A stretch of DNA of 42,893 bases from Halorubrum sp. GN11_10-6_MGM. GTDB taxonomy: Archaea > Halobacteriota > Halobacteria > Halobacteriales > Haloferacaceae. Numbering within the stretch: position 1 is the first letter of the stretch; the number at the start of each line of letters is the position of its first letter. The notes under the pieces are model-generated. The model searched no databases. It was given only the letters and a program-made list of their open reading frames with translations, and was not told where the DNA came from. A program made the translations under genes and the position numbers. Below are positions 7,992 through 16,221 of the stretch, piece after piece. Location: NCBI RefSeq assembly GCF_005435165.1, contig NZ_SGUC01000026.1, forward strand, positions 1 through 42,893, written 5' to 3'.

Positions 7992-8975
7992 ATGATATTT
8001 GAGGGCCTCCCGACGACTCCGCGCGCGGAGGAACTCGTCGACAAGGCGTTCTCGCGGGCGGCGCGGGCCGGGCGCGCGAAGCGCGGCCACGAGGCGCAGG
8101 AGTCGATGCTCCGGACCGCCGGTAACGTGCTCTCGGACAACTTAGAGAACGTCGTCACCTCGTGGCCGGACTTCGGCTTCGACGTCGACCCGTTCTACTA
8201 CGAGCTCGCGGACGCCATCGTCGACGTCGACCGGCTCCGACAGGCGCTCTCGCAGGTGATGTGGGCCAGCCGCCAGATCGAAGACCTCCGCGACGAGTAC
8301 ACAACGAAGATCCGCAACTCGGACGTGGACACCGCGCGGAAACACCGCAAGCAGGCGTTCGCTCGCATGGCGGACGTGATGGACCAGATCGAGTCCGACC
8401 TCCGCTACATCGGCGACTCCCGCGACCAGCTGAAGGTCCTCCCGGACGTCAGGCCCGACGAGCCCGCGATCGTCGTCGCCGGCTACCCGAACGTCGGCAA
8501 GTCCTCGTTCGTCAACCGGGTCACCCGGGCGTCGAACCAGATCGCGGAGTACCCGTTCACGACGAAGGGCGTCCAGATCGGCCACTTCGACCGGAACCAC
8601 GTCCGGTACCAGATCGTCGACACGCCCGGCCTCCTCGACCGTCCCGAAGACGAGCGCAACGATATCGAGCGGCAGGCGGTGAGCGCCCTCGAACACCTCG
8701 CGGACGCCGTCGTCTTCGTCATCGACCCCTCCGGCGACTGCGGCTACCCCCTCGACGTCCAGCTGGAGCTGCGCGCGGAGGTCCGCGAGCTGTTCGGCGC
8801 GGACGTGCCGCTGCTCACCGTGGCGAACAAACACGACCGCTTCGAGGCGGTGAAAGCCGAGTCCGTCGACGCGACGATGAGCGTCACGGAGGACGAGAAC
8901 GTCGAGGCCGTCCTCAACATGGCCGTCGAGGCGGTCGGCTACGAGCCCGACCTCCCCACCCGCGACGGGGAGTAG
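7992..8975 (+). CDS. NOG1 family ribosome-biogenesis GTPase
   Basis: The product is 327 aa. An N-terminal helical domain (1-155) precedes an Obg-type GTPase domain: G1 GYPNVGKSS (164-172), G2 region PFTTKG (188-193), G3 DTPG (210-213) and G4 NKHD (279-282). The N-terminal MIFEGLPTTPRAEELVDKAF and the domain order match archaeal NOG1, which in eukaryotes acts in 60S subunit assembly; a role in large-subunit maturation is inferred for Archaea. The ATG at 7992 fits both the conserved N-terminus and the TATA box. Convergent with the SIMPL gene, with a 46-nt gap that contains an A5 run (T5 on the other strand). Confidence 0.9.
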   Translation: MIFEGLPTTPRAEELVDKAFSRAARAGRAKRGHEAQESMLRTAGNVLSDNLENVVTSWPDFGFDVDPFYYELADAIVDVDRLRQALSQVMWASRQIEDLRDEYTTKIRNSDVDTARKHRKQAFARMADVMDQIESDLRYIGDSRDQLKVLPDVRPDEPAIVVAGYPNVGKSSFVNRVTRASNQIAEYPFTTKGVQIGHFDRNHVRYQIVDTPGLLDRPEDERNDIERQAVSALEHLADAVVFVIDPSGDCGYPLDVQLELRAEVRELFGADVPLLTVANKHDRFEAVKAESVDATMSVTEDENVEAVLNMAVEAVGYEPDLPTRDGE

Positions 8976-9021
8976 CCGGGGTCGCGTCTCGGCGAACGGG
9001 TCTGAAAAATCGGTCGGTCGA

Positions 9022-9765
9022 TCAGGCCGAAACGGCCTCGTACACGACGTTCACCGTGACGCGCACGGTCACGTCGCCGGTCTGGACGCTCGTGGACGCG
9101 GCCGCGTCGCCGCCGTCCGCGGCCATGTACCGCTCCGTGACGAAGGGGGACGTCCCCGACTGCGCCGTGGAGGCCTCGTACACGCCGACCACTTCGAGGT
9201 CGCTTGCGTTCGCGAGGACGGCCGCGTCGTCGTCCGCGTTCGCCATCGCGGCGGTAATCGCCTCCTCGCGGAGCTCGCGCTCGCGCTCCTCGCTCAGTCC
9301 GAACTGGATCCGCTGAACTTGGTCGGCGCCGGCGTCGACCGCGACGTCGATCACCTCGCCGACGGCGTCGACGTCGTCGAGCTCGATCGCGTACTGGTGG
9401 ATCCCCTCGTACCGGGTCCGGTTGGGGTCGTCGCGGGTCTCGTAGCTCTCGCGGACGTCGTACCGTTCCGTCCGGATCGCGTCCTCGTCGAGCCCCCAGT
9501 CGGTCAGCGCCGCGTGGAGGTCCGATTCGCCCGTCGCCAGCTCGTCGCGCACGGCCCCGGCGTCGTCGCCGGTCGCGGTGACCGCGACGCGAAGGGTGGC
9601 GCGGTCCGGTGCCGACGTCGCCTCGCCGCCGGCCGTCACTTCGATGCTCCGCTCCAGTTGCGCGTCGTCGCCGCCGGTCGGAGTGGCGGTCCCCGCGAGC
9701 CCCGCACAGCCGGCCAGCGCGACGAGCGCCGCGATACCGATGAGTGCCGTCAGTCGCCTGTTCAT
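9022..9765 (-). CDS. SIMPL domain (DUF541) lipoprotein
   Basis: The product is 247 aa. It has an N-terminal signal segment with a lipobox-like end (RRLTALIGIAALVALAGC), so it is probably a lipid-anchored protein on the outer face of the membrane. The remainder matches the SIMPL/DUF541 fold: IEVTAGGEATSAPDRATLRV near the start, a central VGEVIDVAVDAGADQVQRIQF motif, and the terminal VTVRVTVNVVYEAVSA strand pattern. The family's function is not settled, although bacterial members have been linked to oxidative stress. A TATA-like cgttatacg (near 9790-9798) lies about 27 nt before the ATG at 9765. It precedes no other gene on its strand, so it is probably monocistronic. Confidence 0.85.
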   Translation of the reverse strand: MNRRLTALIGIAALVALAGCAGLAGTATPTGGDDAQLERSIEVTAGGEATSAPDRATLRVAVTATGDDAGAVRDELATGESDLHAALTDWGLDEDAIRTERYDVRESYETRDDPNRTRYEGIHQYAIELDDVDAVGEVIDVAVDAGADQVQRIQFGLSEERERELREEAITAAMANADDDAAVLANASDLEVVGVYEASTAQSGTSPFVTERYMAADGGDAAASTSVQTGDVTVRVTVNVVYEAVSA

Positions 9766-9825
9766 ACGCGACCCTTCGCTCCCGGGCCACGTATAACGCG
9801 CAGATAACACAAAGAGCCGTTTTCG

Positions 9826-12138
9826 CTATCGGCCGTCACCGCTCGCGTCGTCGCGGTCGGCGTCTTCGGCGTCCGCGTCTTCGGCGTCTTCGGCTTCGGC
9901 ATCCGCGGCTTCGGCGTCGTCGTCCCCCGCGTCCGCGTCTTCGGCGTCGGCTTCCTCCGCCGCCTCCTCGTCCGCCTCGTCGTGGTCCACGACGTACGTG
10001 TCGTCGAGGTGCGGCTGTTCGTCCGCCAGCGCGTCCTCGCCGCCGACCGATTCACCGGAGCCGACCGCCTCTTCGGCGTCGGCCGACTCCTCGCCCTCGT
10101 CGAGCGCGTCGGCGGCGACGGCGTCCGCCGCGTCGCGGTCGGCGGCACCGCCTTCGCCGTCTCCGTCGTCGGTGGCGGCCTCGCCGTCGCCGCCCCCGTC
10201 GCCAGCGTCCCCGGCGTCGTCGTCCGCCTCGTCGTCGAGCGCTCGCACGTCGGTCCCCTCGGACTGCTCCGGGTCGCGCTCGACGCCGCGCGACAGGTCG
10301 GTGGCGCGGCGACCGGAGCCGAACAGGCGCTCGCGCAGCGACCGGCTGCTCGGTCGCTCGGTGAGCAGCACCGAGGCGTCGACCTCGTGGATGACGTCGA
10401 GGTGGAGCGAGTTCGAGACGAGCCGCGAGAGCAGTCCCTTCTCGGTGGCGCCGATGATGACGAGCGTCTTGTCGGCGGCGGCCCGGCAGATCCCGCCCTC
10501 CACGTCGCCGCCGTCGTCGACCACGAGGTCGGCGTCTTCGAGGCCGTGTTCCGCGGCCCAGTTCGCGAGGAACGCCTCGCCGCGCCCCCTGTCGCCCGGG
10601 TGGTCGACCACGTGGAGCAGCGTCACCTCGGCGCCGGCAGTCTCGGCGAGCACCTTCGCCACCTCCGCGCTCAGGTCGGAGTCCGGGCCGCCCGAGGTCG
10701 GGATGAGGACCCGCGAGGTGTCGAGGTCGCGCTCGTTGAGGATGAGGAAGTCGCAGGGGAGCTGGTTGGTGAGCTCGTCGATCGGCCGCTCGGCGCGGGC
10801 GGCGCTCCACAGCTGGTCGTCGCCCCACCCCATCAGCACGGCGTCCGGGCGCGTCCGGCGCGCCATGTTGAACACCTCCTCGAACGAGCGGTGCGAGACG
10901 ACCGTGGAGGTCGACACGTCGACGTCGTAGTCGGTCGCGGTCGACCGGAGGTCGTCCATCCCCGCGGCGGAGACGTTCGCGATCCGCCGCCCCGCGTCGC
11001 CCGAGGACAGCGACATGCGCTCGGGCGCCTGAACGACGTGGACGATGTGGACGACGCCGTCCTCGTGGTTGCTCGCGAGCCGCGCCGCCAACTCGACGAT
11101 CGGCCCGTCGGTCCGGGGGTTCGTGATCGGCACCATGATCCGGTAGCCCTCACCCGCGAACAGCGTCGCCTCGGTGGCGTCCAAGATCGGGACGTACGAC
11201 CGCCCGGCCGCGCGACCGAACACCCATTCGGGGACGGTGAGACGGCGGCTCACGCCCTCGAAGCGCGCCTCTTCGAGGCGCTCCTCGCTGGTCTGGAAGT
11301 AGTTGACGAGGGTGACCAGCACGACCCCGCCGATCGTGTTCCCGAGCAGCACGGGGATCACGAAGCCGACGATCCCGGAGTAGAGGCTGATCTCGGCGCC
11401 GTACAGCGGGATGCCGTCCTCGAAGAACAGGAAGAGGACCTCAGTGAAGGAGACGACGACGTGGAACAGGTCGCCGAGCGGGATCGCGAGGAACGCGAGG
11501 TAGACGACGAGCATCCGGCTCACGGAGTCGGTGGAGGCGAAGCCGACCCAGACGACGCCGGCGACGATGAGCCCCGCCATCGCGGCCTTGAAAAAGAGCG
11601 GAACGAACTCGACCGTGAACCCGCCCTGCGAGATGTACCGCGCCGCATCGACGGTCTCACCGGTGAACACCCCGCCGTAGGAGAGCACGAGCGCGCCGAT
11701 CCCGCCGCCGACGAAGTTGCCCGCGAGGACGATCGTCCAGTGGCGGAGGAGCGTGGGGAGGCTCGCGAGCCGTTCGAGCGTGAGCGCCACCGGGGGCAGC
11801 GTGTTCTCGGTGTACAGCTGGTAGCCGCCGATGATGATGTAGATGAACCCGAGCGGGTACAGCAGCACGCTCAGTATCGGATGAGAGCCCGTCGCCGCCG
11901 TCAGCGACGCGTACAGCATGAACGTGATCGTGATCGCCAGCCCGGCGGCGAGCCCGCTGAAGAACAGTTCGCGGCTCCCCGAGGTCACCTCCTCGTCCGC
12001 GGCCGCGATGATCCGCTGGAACACCTCGTCGGAGGAGAACCGGTCCCGGACGGCCTCGCCGACCGCGGGCGCGCCGCTCCGGGACCGCTCGACGACCTCC
12101 CGCATCGAATCGTCGTCGGGGTCGGTTGCGTCAGTCAC
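9826..12138 (-). CDS. Formate/nitrite-type channel fused to two UspA domains and a hyperacidic tail
   Basis: The product is 770 aa and has three parts. Residues about 35-300 form a FocA/NirC-like membrane domain with six helices (FFSGLAAGLAITITF, WTIVLAGNFVGGGIGALV, IPVLLGNTIGGVVLVTLVNY). Residues about 330-600 are two UspA-like nucleotide-binding-fold domains (YRIMVPITNPRTDGPIVELA; SRVLIPTSGGPDSDL, ending TLVIIGATEKGLLS). Residues about 640-770 are an Asp/Glu/Ala tail with EDADAED-like repeats. The channel would pass small monovalent anions (formate, nitrite, or similar); the UspA part would sense ATP/AMP or energy state. Both substrate and control are inference. The start is GTG (12138), with a TATA-like tcctttttac 27 nt upstream. 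It follows the DUF389 gene by 75 nt on the same strand. Confidence 0.85.
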   Translation of the reverse strand: MTDATDPDDDSMREVVERSRSGAPAVGEAVRDRFSSDEVFQRIIAAADEEVTSGSRELFFSGLAAGLAITITFMLYASLTAATGSHPILSVLLYPLGFIYIIIGGYQLYTENTLPPVALTLERLASLPTLLRHWTIVLAGNFVGGGIGALVLSYGGVFTGETVDAARYISQGGFTVEFVPLFFKAAMAGLIVAGVVWVGFASTDSVSRMLVVYLAFLAIPLGDLFHVVVSFTEVLFLFFEDGIPLYGAEISLYSGIVGFVIPVLLGNTIGGVVLVTLVNYFQTSEERLEEARFEGVSRRLTVPEWVFGRAAGRSYVPILDATEATLFAGEGYRIMVPITNPRTDGPIVELAARLASNHEDGVVHIVHVVQAPERMSLSSGDAGRRIANVSAAGMDDLRSTATDYDVDVSTSTVVSHRSFEEVFNMARRTRPDAVLMGWGDDQLWSAARAERPIDELTNQLPCDFLILNERDLDTSRVLIPTSGGPDSDLSAEVAKVLAETAGAEVTLLHVVDHPGDRGRGEAFLANWAAEHGLEDADLVVDDGGDVEGGICRAAADKTLVIIGATEKGLLSRLVSNSLHLDVIHEVDASVLLTERPSSRSLRERLFGSGRRATDLSRGVERDPEQSEGTDVRALDDEADDDAGDAGDGGGDGEAATDDGDGEGGAADRDAADAVAADALDEGEESADAEEAVGSGESVGGEDALADEQPHLDDTYVVDHDEADEEAAEEADAEDADAGDDDAEAADAEAEDAEDADAEDADRDDASGDGR
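9849..9965 (-). repeat. Low-complexity repeat DNA encoding the acidic tail
   Basis: The + strand is built of irregular units such as tcttcggcgtc and gtccgcg. On the coding strand these are GAC/GCC/GAG codons giving alternating Asp, Ala and Glu. The repeats are degenerate and in phase with codons, so the tail probably grew by short in-frame slippage. Confidence 0.7.
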
Positions 12139-12160
12139 TGGCGAGACCCACGGCGCCCCC

Positions 12161-12170
12161 GTAAAAAGGA
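12161..12170 (-). promoter_or_regulatory. TATA box of the channel-UspA gene
   Basis: The - strand reads tcctttttac, centred 27 nt before the GTG at 12138. This supports the GTG start and an independent promoter despite the upstream DUF389 gene. Confidence 0.5.
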
Positions 12171-12213
12171 GTTCCTCTTCCGCTCACGTCCGCGCGGCGA
12201 GAGAACCTGTGGA

Positions 12214-13506
12214 TCAGGCGCGCTCGACGGTCACCGTGCGGGCCTCGACGGCGACCTCGCGGCCGACAACCGCCTCGATCCGCTCGTCGAGCGCGGGCGC
12301 GATACCCTCGACCGCCGTTCCGGGCGGGACGCCGACCCGGACCACCACCCGCTCGGTCACGAGGGGCGGCACCGTCCCGCTGCGCTCGACCGTCAGATCG
12401 AGGAGTTCGTACTCCGAGTCCAGCGCCGTCAGCTCGTCGCTCGCGGCGGCGCGGATGTCGGCCTCGGTGGTCGAGGCGACGTACGAGTCGTAGGTGACGC
12501 CGCCGAGGAACACGGAGAGGAGCGCGATGGCGACCGCCAGCACGGCGACGCGCTTGAGGAACGCGGCGCGCGCGTTGTCCTCGCGGAACCAGCGCTGCGG
12601 GCGGTACCCCTCGTACCACAGCACGACGAGCGCCGAGAGGTTGATGGAGAGGAGGTTGACGGCGACGATGACCCCGGCGCCGATCACGAGCCGCGGGATG
12701 GCGAAGGCGACGCCGATCCCGACCGCGGCCGCCGGCGGGATGAGCGCCACCGCGATCATCACGCCGACGAGCGTCGCGGAGACGCCGGTCATCAGGGAGA
12801 CGACGCCGGCGACCCCCGCGCCGATCGCGACGACCAACACCAGCACGTTCGGCGCGAGCCGCTCGGAGACCTCGGCGAGTTCGAGCGGGTCGAGTCCGGG
12901 CGGGACTAAGGCGAGCGAGCGCAGCGCGAACGCGAACGCCGTGGCCGCGAGGACCGCGACCGCGACGCCGATGACCTGCATCCGCACCCCACGTCGGAAC
13001 AGCGCCTCGTCGTCGACGACGGTGCCGATCGCGGCCGACATCGCTGGCCCGATGAGCGGCGCGATCACCATCGAGCCGACCACCGTCGCGGGCGAGTCGA
13101 GCAGGAGCCCCGCCGTGGCGATCACCGCCGAGATGACGGTCATCAGCACGTACGTTCCGAGCCCCGAGGCGAGGTCGTCCGCCTTCGCCTGGAGCTCCTC
13201 GCGCGAGATGCGGTCGCCGCCGTGCTCGGCGTCCTCCGCGTACTCCTCCTCCAACGCCTCGAACCGGCGCGAGATGACCGTCTCGGCCGCGACGATGACG
13301 GTGTAGGTGCTCTCGTCGATCCCCGCCTCCCGAAGCCGGTCGAGGACGGGCTCGACGGCGGCGGTCGGCAGCGGGAACGTCGCGACCGCGGTGTACTCGC
13401 GGCCGCTCGTCTCGTCGGTGACGACGTAGTCGACCCCCTCGTCGTCGAGCGCGCGGACGACCGCGGCCCGCTTGCCCGCCGGTATCATGACCTGAACGAG
13501 TCGCAC
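12214..13506 (-). CDS. TIGR00341/DUF389 family membrane protein
   Basis: The product is 430 aa. An N-terminal soluble part (1-115; RLVQVMIPAGKRAAVVRALDD and a ferredoxin-like pattern) precedes the DUF389 membrane region (about 115-330), with motifs SPATVVGSMVIAPLIGPAMS and TLVGVMIAVALIPPAAAVGIG and about seven helices. A soluble C-terminal part (345-430, ending VVGREVAVEARTVTVERA) follows. The family is widespread in haloarchaea but has no established activity; a transport or sensing role is guessed. The start is GTG (13506), because the TATA box ttataaggtc (13531-13540) lies about 27 nt upstream. It is the likely upstream neighbour of the channel-UspA gene (75 nt), so the two may be partly co-transcribed. 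Confidence 0.85.
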   Translation of the reverse strand: MRLVQVMIPAGKRAAVVRALDDEGVDYVVTDETSGREYTAVATFPLPTAAVEPVLDRLREAGIDESTYTVIVAAETVISRRFEALEEEYAEDAEHGGDRISREELQAKADDLASGLGTYVLMTVISAVIATAGLLLDSPATVVGSMVIAPLIGPAMSAAIGTVVDDEALFRRGVRMQVIGVAVAVLAATAFAFALRSLALVPPGLDPLELAEVSERLAPNVLVLVVAIGAGVAGVVSLMTGVSATLVGVMIAVALIPPAAAVGIGVAFAIPRLVIGAGVIVAVNLLSINLSALVVLWYEGYRPQRWFREDNARAAFLKRVAVLAVAIALLSVFLGGVTYDSYVASTTEADIRAAASDELTALDSEYELLDLTVERSGTVPPLVTERVVVRVGVPPGTAVEGIAPALDERIEAVVGREVAVEARTVTVERA

Positions 13507-13530
13507 GGTCGCCGGTCGCGCCGACGGCTC

Positions 13531-13540
13531 TTATAAGGTC
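13531..13540 (-). promoter_or_regulatory. TATA box of the DUF389 gene
   Basis: The - strand reads gaccttataa, about 27 nt upstream of the GTG at 13506, and fixes the start as GTG. Confidence 0.6.
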
Positions 13541-13626
13541 GGCACGCGACGCGGCCGCGCCGGCGTCTCCCCCGGCCGCGAGAAACGGAACTTTAATGCG
13601 CGAATCGCTCGGACCTTCGGACAAGA

Positions 13627-13875
13627 ATGCTCTCGCCGCTGGTCATCGACACGTTCCTGCTCGACTACCACCTCGGGCACGTCATACTGTTCGGGCTCGT
13701 CGTCTCGCTTCTGGGAGCCGCGCCGCTGAAGTCCCAGAAGATAATCGCGTCGATCTTGGCCGTGTTCGGAGTCGTCTTCCTGGCGGCGCCGTACACGACG
13801 ATGCCGCCGACCTTCATCCTCATCGGCATCCCGCTCGTGCTTGTCGGGACGCTGCTGTGGACGATGGCCCGCTGA
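13627..13875 (+). CDS. Small haloarchaeal membrane protein, unknown function
   Basis: The product is 82 aa with two to three hydrophobic helices (HVILFGLVVSLLGAAPL; IIASILAVFGVVFLAAPY; FILIGIPLVLVGTLLWTMA). There are no charged catalytic motifs and no Cys pair. It is preceded by an AT-rich element (actttaatgc, around 13590-13599) about 30 nt before the ATG, as for a leaderless mRNA. It is divergent from the DUF389 gene and 244 nt before thrB. The regular hydrophobicity and the promoter make it a real gene, but no function can be given. Confidence 0.75.
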   Translation: MLSPLVIDTFLLDYHLGHVILFGLVVSLLGAAPLKSQKIIASILAVFGVVFLAAPYTTMPPTFILIGIPLVLVGTLLWTMAR

Positions 13876-13957
13876 CGGCCCCGTCACACGAGAGATCGCC
13901 AACTGACCGGGACGCCCGGCCGAACTCCTCCCGACCCGGTCGGGTCGTGTCGTACGG

Positions 13958-14097
13958 TTCTCCCCGTCACCTCCTCCCTCCGCCGCCGCGACTCTTCTGT
14001 CGCCGCGGTCTTTCCCCCGCGACTTCTCTGCTGCGACCCTTCCCCCGCGACCTCTCCGCCGTCGTTCCGATTTCTGTTCGATCCCGCTCCTTTTTTG
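13958..14097 (+). repeat. Pyrimidine-rich tract with a 28-nt tandem period
   Basis: Between the small membrane gene and thrB, the + strand is almost all C and T apart from CG steps. The block ttcccccgcgacttctc at 14012-14028 recurs at 14040-14056 with one mismatch, and a weaker version starts near 13983. The tract ends in T6 (14092-14097), which may serve as the T-rich promoter element of thrB, about 26 nt before its ATG. No ORF fits. Confidence 0.6.
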
Positions 14098-14119
14098 CCC
14101 ACCGGAGATACTCCCCGCC

Positions 14120-15001
14120 ATGGTAACGGTACGGGCCCCCGCGACGAGCGCGAACCTCGGTAGCGGCTTCGACGTGTTCGGGGCGGCCCTCTCGCGGCCG
14201 GCGGACGTCGTCACCGTCGAGAAGGCGGCCGAGACGACGATCGAGGTCACGGGCGTCGGCGCGCAGTACATCCCCGAGGATCCCGAGAAGAACACGGTCG
14301 GCGCCGTCGTCGAGGCGCTCGACGCGCCCGCACGCATCCACATCGACAAGGGCGTGCGCCCGGCGTCGGGACTCGGTTCCTCGGCCGCAAGCGCCGCCGG
14401 CGCCGCCGTCGCGCTCAACCGACTGTACGACCGCGGGCTCTCTCGGGAGGAGCTGGTCCCGATCGCCGCGGAGGGCGAGGCGGTCGTCTCGGGCGTCGCG
14501 CACGCGGACAACGTCGCCCCCTCCATCCTCGGCGGCTTCACCGTGACGACCGCCGAGGGGACTCGGTCGGTCGACGCCGCGATCCCCCTCGTCGTCTGCC
14601 TCCCCGACGTGGCGGTCTCGACGCGCGACGCGCGCCGGGTCGTCCCCGAGACCGCCTCGATGGAGGACCTCGTGGAGACCGTCGGCAACGCGGCGACGCT
14701 CGCGATCGGAATGTGCCGCTCGGACCCGGATCTCGTCGGGCTCGGCATGAGCGACCCCGTGGTAACGCCCGAGCGCGCCCGACTGATCACCGGCTACGAC
14801 GACGTGCGCGAGCGCGCCTTCGGCGCGGGCGCGACCGGCGTCACCGTCAGCGGCGCCGGGCCCGCGGTGATCGCCGCTTGCCGCGAGCGTGACCGCCGAG
14901 ACGTCGCCGCCGCGATGCTCGACGCCTTCGCCGGCGCCGGCATCGAGGCGCGCGCGTATCAGACCCGGATCGGCCGCGGGTCGACCGTTCTCGACGCCTG
15001 A
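14120..15001 (+). CDS. thrB: Homoserine kinase (GHMP family)
   Basis: The product is 293 aa, the usual length of archaeal ThrB. It phosphorylates homoserine with ATP to O-phosphohomoserine, the step before threonine synthase. The GHMP features are all present: VRAPATSANLGSGFDVFGAA at the N-terminus, the glycine-rich ATP loop RPASGLGSSAASAAGAA (about 78-94), and the C-terminal motif GVTVSGAGPAVIAA. The ATG at 14120 is followed immediately by the conserved VTVRAPATSAN, so the start is secure. A ggag sequence lies 12 nt upstream. No other threonine genes are adjacent, so it appears to stand alone between the small membrane gene and the metal-uptake operon. Confidence 0.93.
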   Translation: MVTVRAPATSANLGSGFDVFGAALSRPADVVTVEKAAETTIEVTGVGAQYIPEDPEKNTVGAVVEALDAPARIHIDKGVRPASGLGSSAASAAGAAVALNRLYDRGLSREELVPIAAEGEAVVSGVAHADNVAPSILGGFTVTTAEGTRSVDAAIPLVVCLPDVAVSTRDARRVVPETASMEDLVETVGNAATLAIGMCRSDPDLVGLGMSDPVVTPERARLITGYDDVRERAFGAGATGVTVSGAGPAVIAACRERDRRDVAAAMLDAFAGAGIEARAYQTRIGRGSTVLDA

Positions 15002-15080
15002 CCGGCTCGCGGTCGCGCTCGACCGACCGAGACGAGTCGGCGACTGAACCGCCGAACAGCGACGGCGCCGACGACGGAAC

Positions 15081-15125
15081 TCATATATGCGCGTGAAACT
15101 CTAGGATTAGACGAGTCAAATAATT
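15081..15125 (+). promoter_or_regulatory. Promoter region of the metal-uptake operon
   Basis: Two AT-rich elements stand out against the GC-rich background: tcatatatgc (15081-15090) and caaataatt (15117-15125). The second is about 22 nt before the ATG at 15142 and the first would give a leader of about 30 nt. The stretch between them (ctctaggattagacgagt) has only a 4-bp symmetric core, so I do not claim an operator, although a DtxR-like repressor encoded in the operon would be expected to bind near here. Confidence 0.45.
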
Positions 15126-15141
15126 GGATGTGGTTCTTGAC

Positions 15142-16221
15142 ATGGAATCTGATCGAGACGACGACCGAGTAGTGACGCGACGTGACGCGGTGCGCGCCGG
15201 CGGAGCGACGGCGCTGGCCGGTCTGTCCGGCTGTACGGCCCTCCCGAGCGCGCCGGTCGGGACCGGGCGCGCCGGAAGCGACGACGAGGGGCCGGTCGCC
15301 GTGGCCTCCTTCTTCAGCTTCTACGACTTCGGGCGACGGATCGCCGAGGGGACCCCGCTGACCGTCGAGAACCTCGTTCCGACGGGGCTCCACGGCCACG
15401 GCTGGGAGCCGAACGCCAGCATCACCCAGCGGATCATCGAGGCGGACGCGTTCGTCCACGTCGGCGAGGAGTTCCAGCCGTGGGCCGACCGCGCGATCGA
15501 GACCGTCGAGGCCGACGGGACGGACACCGCGCTGATCAACGTCCGGGAGGGGATCGACCTCGTGGACCTCGCAGCGTCCCTCGACCGCGACGAGGAGGGC
15601 GTCGGCGCCGAGCGCGGCAAGGACCCGCACTTCTGGTTGGACCCGCTGCGCGCGAAGCGGTCGGTCGACAACATCGCCGCGGGGTTCGTGGACCTCGTCC
15701 CGGACCACGCCGAGACGATCCGCGAGAACGCCGCGACCTACAAAAGCGAGGTCCTCGACCGGATCGACGCGGACTACGCGGCGATCTTCGAGCGCTCCGA
15801 CCGCGACGTGGTCCAGCTGGCCGCGCACAACGCCTTCCAGTACATCGGGGTTCGCTACGGGGTTCGGATGCGGCCGCTCGTCACGAGCCTCGCGGCGAGC
15901 GGCGACGTCAAGCCGGCGGACATCCGCGAGGCGACGCGAGTCATCCGCGAGAACGACATCCGGTACATCGCCAACGGCGTCTTCGAGTCGCAGCGGCCGG
16001 CCCAGCAGCTCGTCCGGGAGACCGACGTCGAGGCCTACTTCCCCGTCACGCCGTACGCGGGGGTGCGCGAGGAGTGGGTCGCGGAGGACTGGGGGTACGA
16101 GGAGATCGCGTACAACATCAATATGCCGACCTTCGAGATCGTCTTAGGCAACGAGACGCCCGAGGACGCGGCCCCGACCGAGGGCTGGGTCGAACAGTGG
16201 CGGAACTTCGAACCGATATGA
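15142..16221 (+). CDS. Metal ABC transporter substrate-binding lipoprotein (ZnuA-like)
   Basis: The product is 359 aa. It captures a transition metal outside the cell for import. A twin-arginine signal (VTRRDAVRAGGATALAGLSGC) with a lipobox Cys at 31 shows Tat export and lipid anchoring, the usual haloarchaeal route. Cluster A-I metal ligands are visible: His in GLHGHGWEPN (84/86), His163 in DPHFWLDP and His229 in AAHNAFQY. The third ligand being His, rather than Glu, resembles zinc-type ZnuA more than manganese-type PsaA. There is no long His-rich loop. It overlaps the ATPase gene by 4 nt (ATGA) and heads the four-gene operon. The ATG at 15142 was chosen over the in-frame start at 15124 on the basis of the signal peptide and promoter. 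Confidence 0.88.
   Translation: MESDRDDDRVVTRRDAVRAGGATALAGLSGCTALPSAPVGTGRAGSDDEGPVAVASFFSFYDFGRRIAEGTPLTVENLVPTGLHGHGWEPNASITQRIIEADAFVHVGEEFQPWADRAIETVEADGTDTALINVREGIDLVDLAASLDRDEEGVGAERGKDPHFWLDPLRAKRSVDNIAAGFVDLVPDHAETIRENAATYKSEVLDRIDADYAAIFERSDRDVVQLAAHNAFQYIGVRYGVRMRPLVTSLAASGDVKPADIREATRVIRENDIRYIANGVFESQRPAQQLVRETDVEAYFPVTPYAGVREEWVAEDWGYEEIAYNINMPTFEIVLGNETPEDAAPTEGWVEQWRNFEPI

Noticed and set aside
15097-15116. A DtxR-type operator in the promoter of the metal-uptake operon
   Set aside because: The symmetry covers only four base pairs on each side, too little to call.
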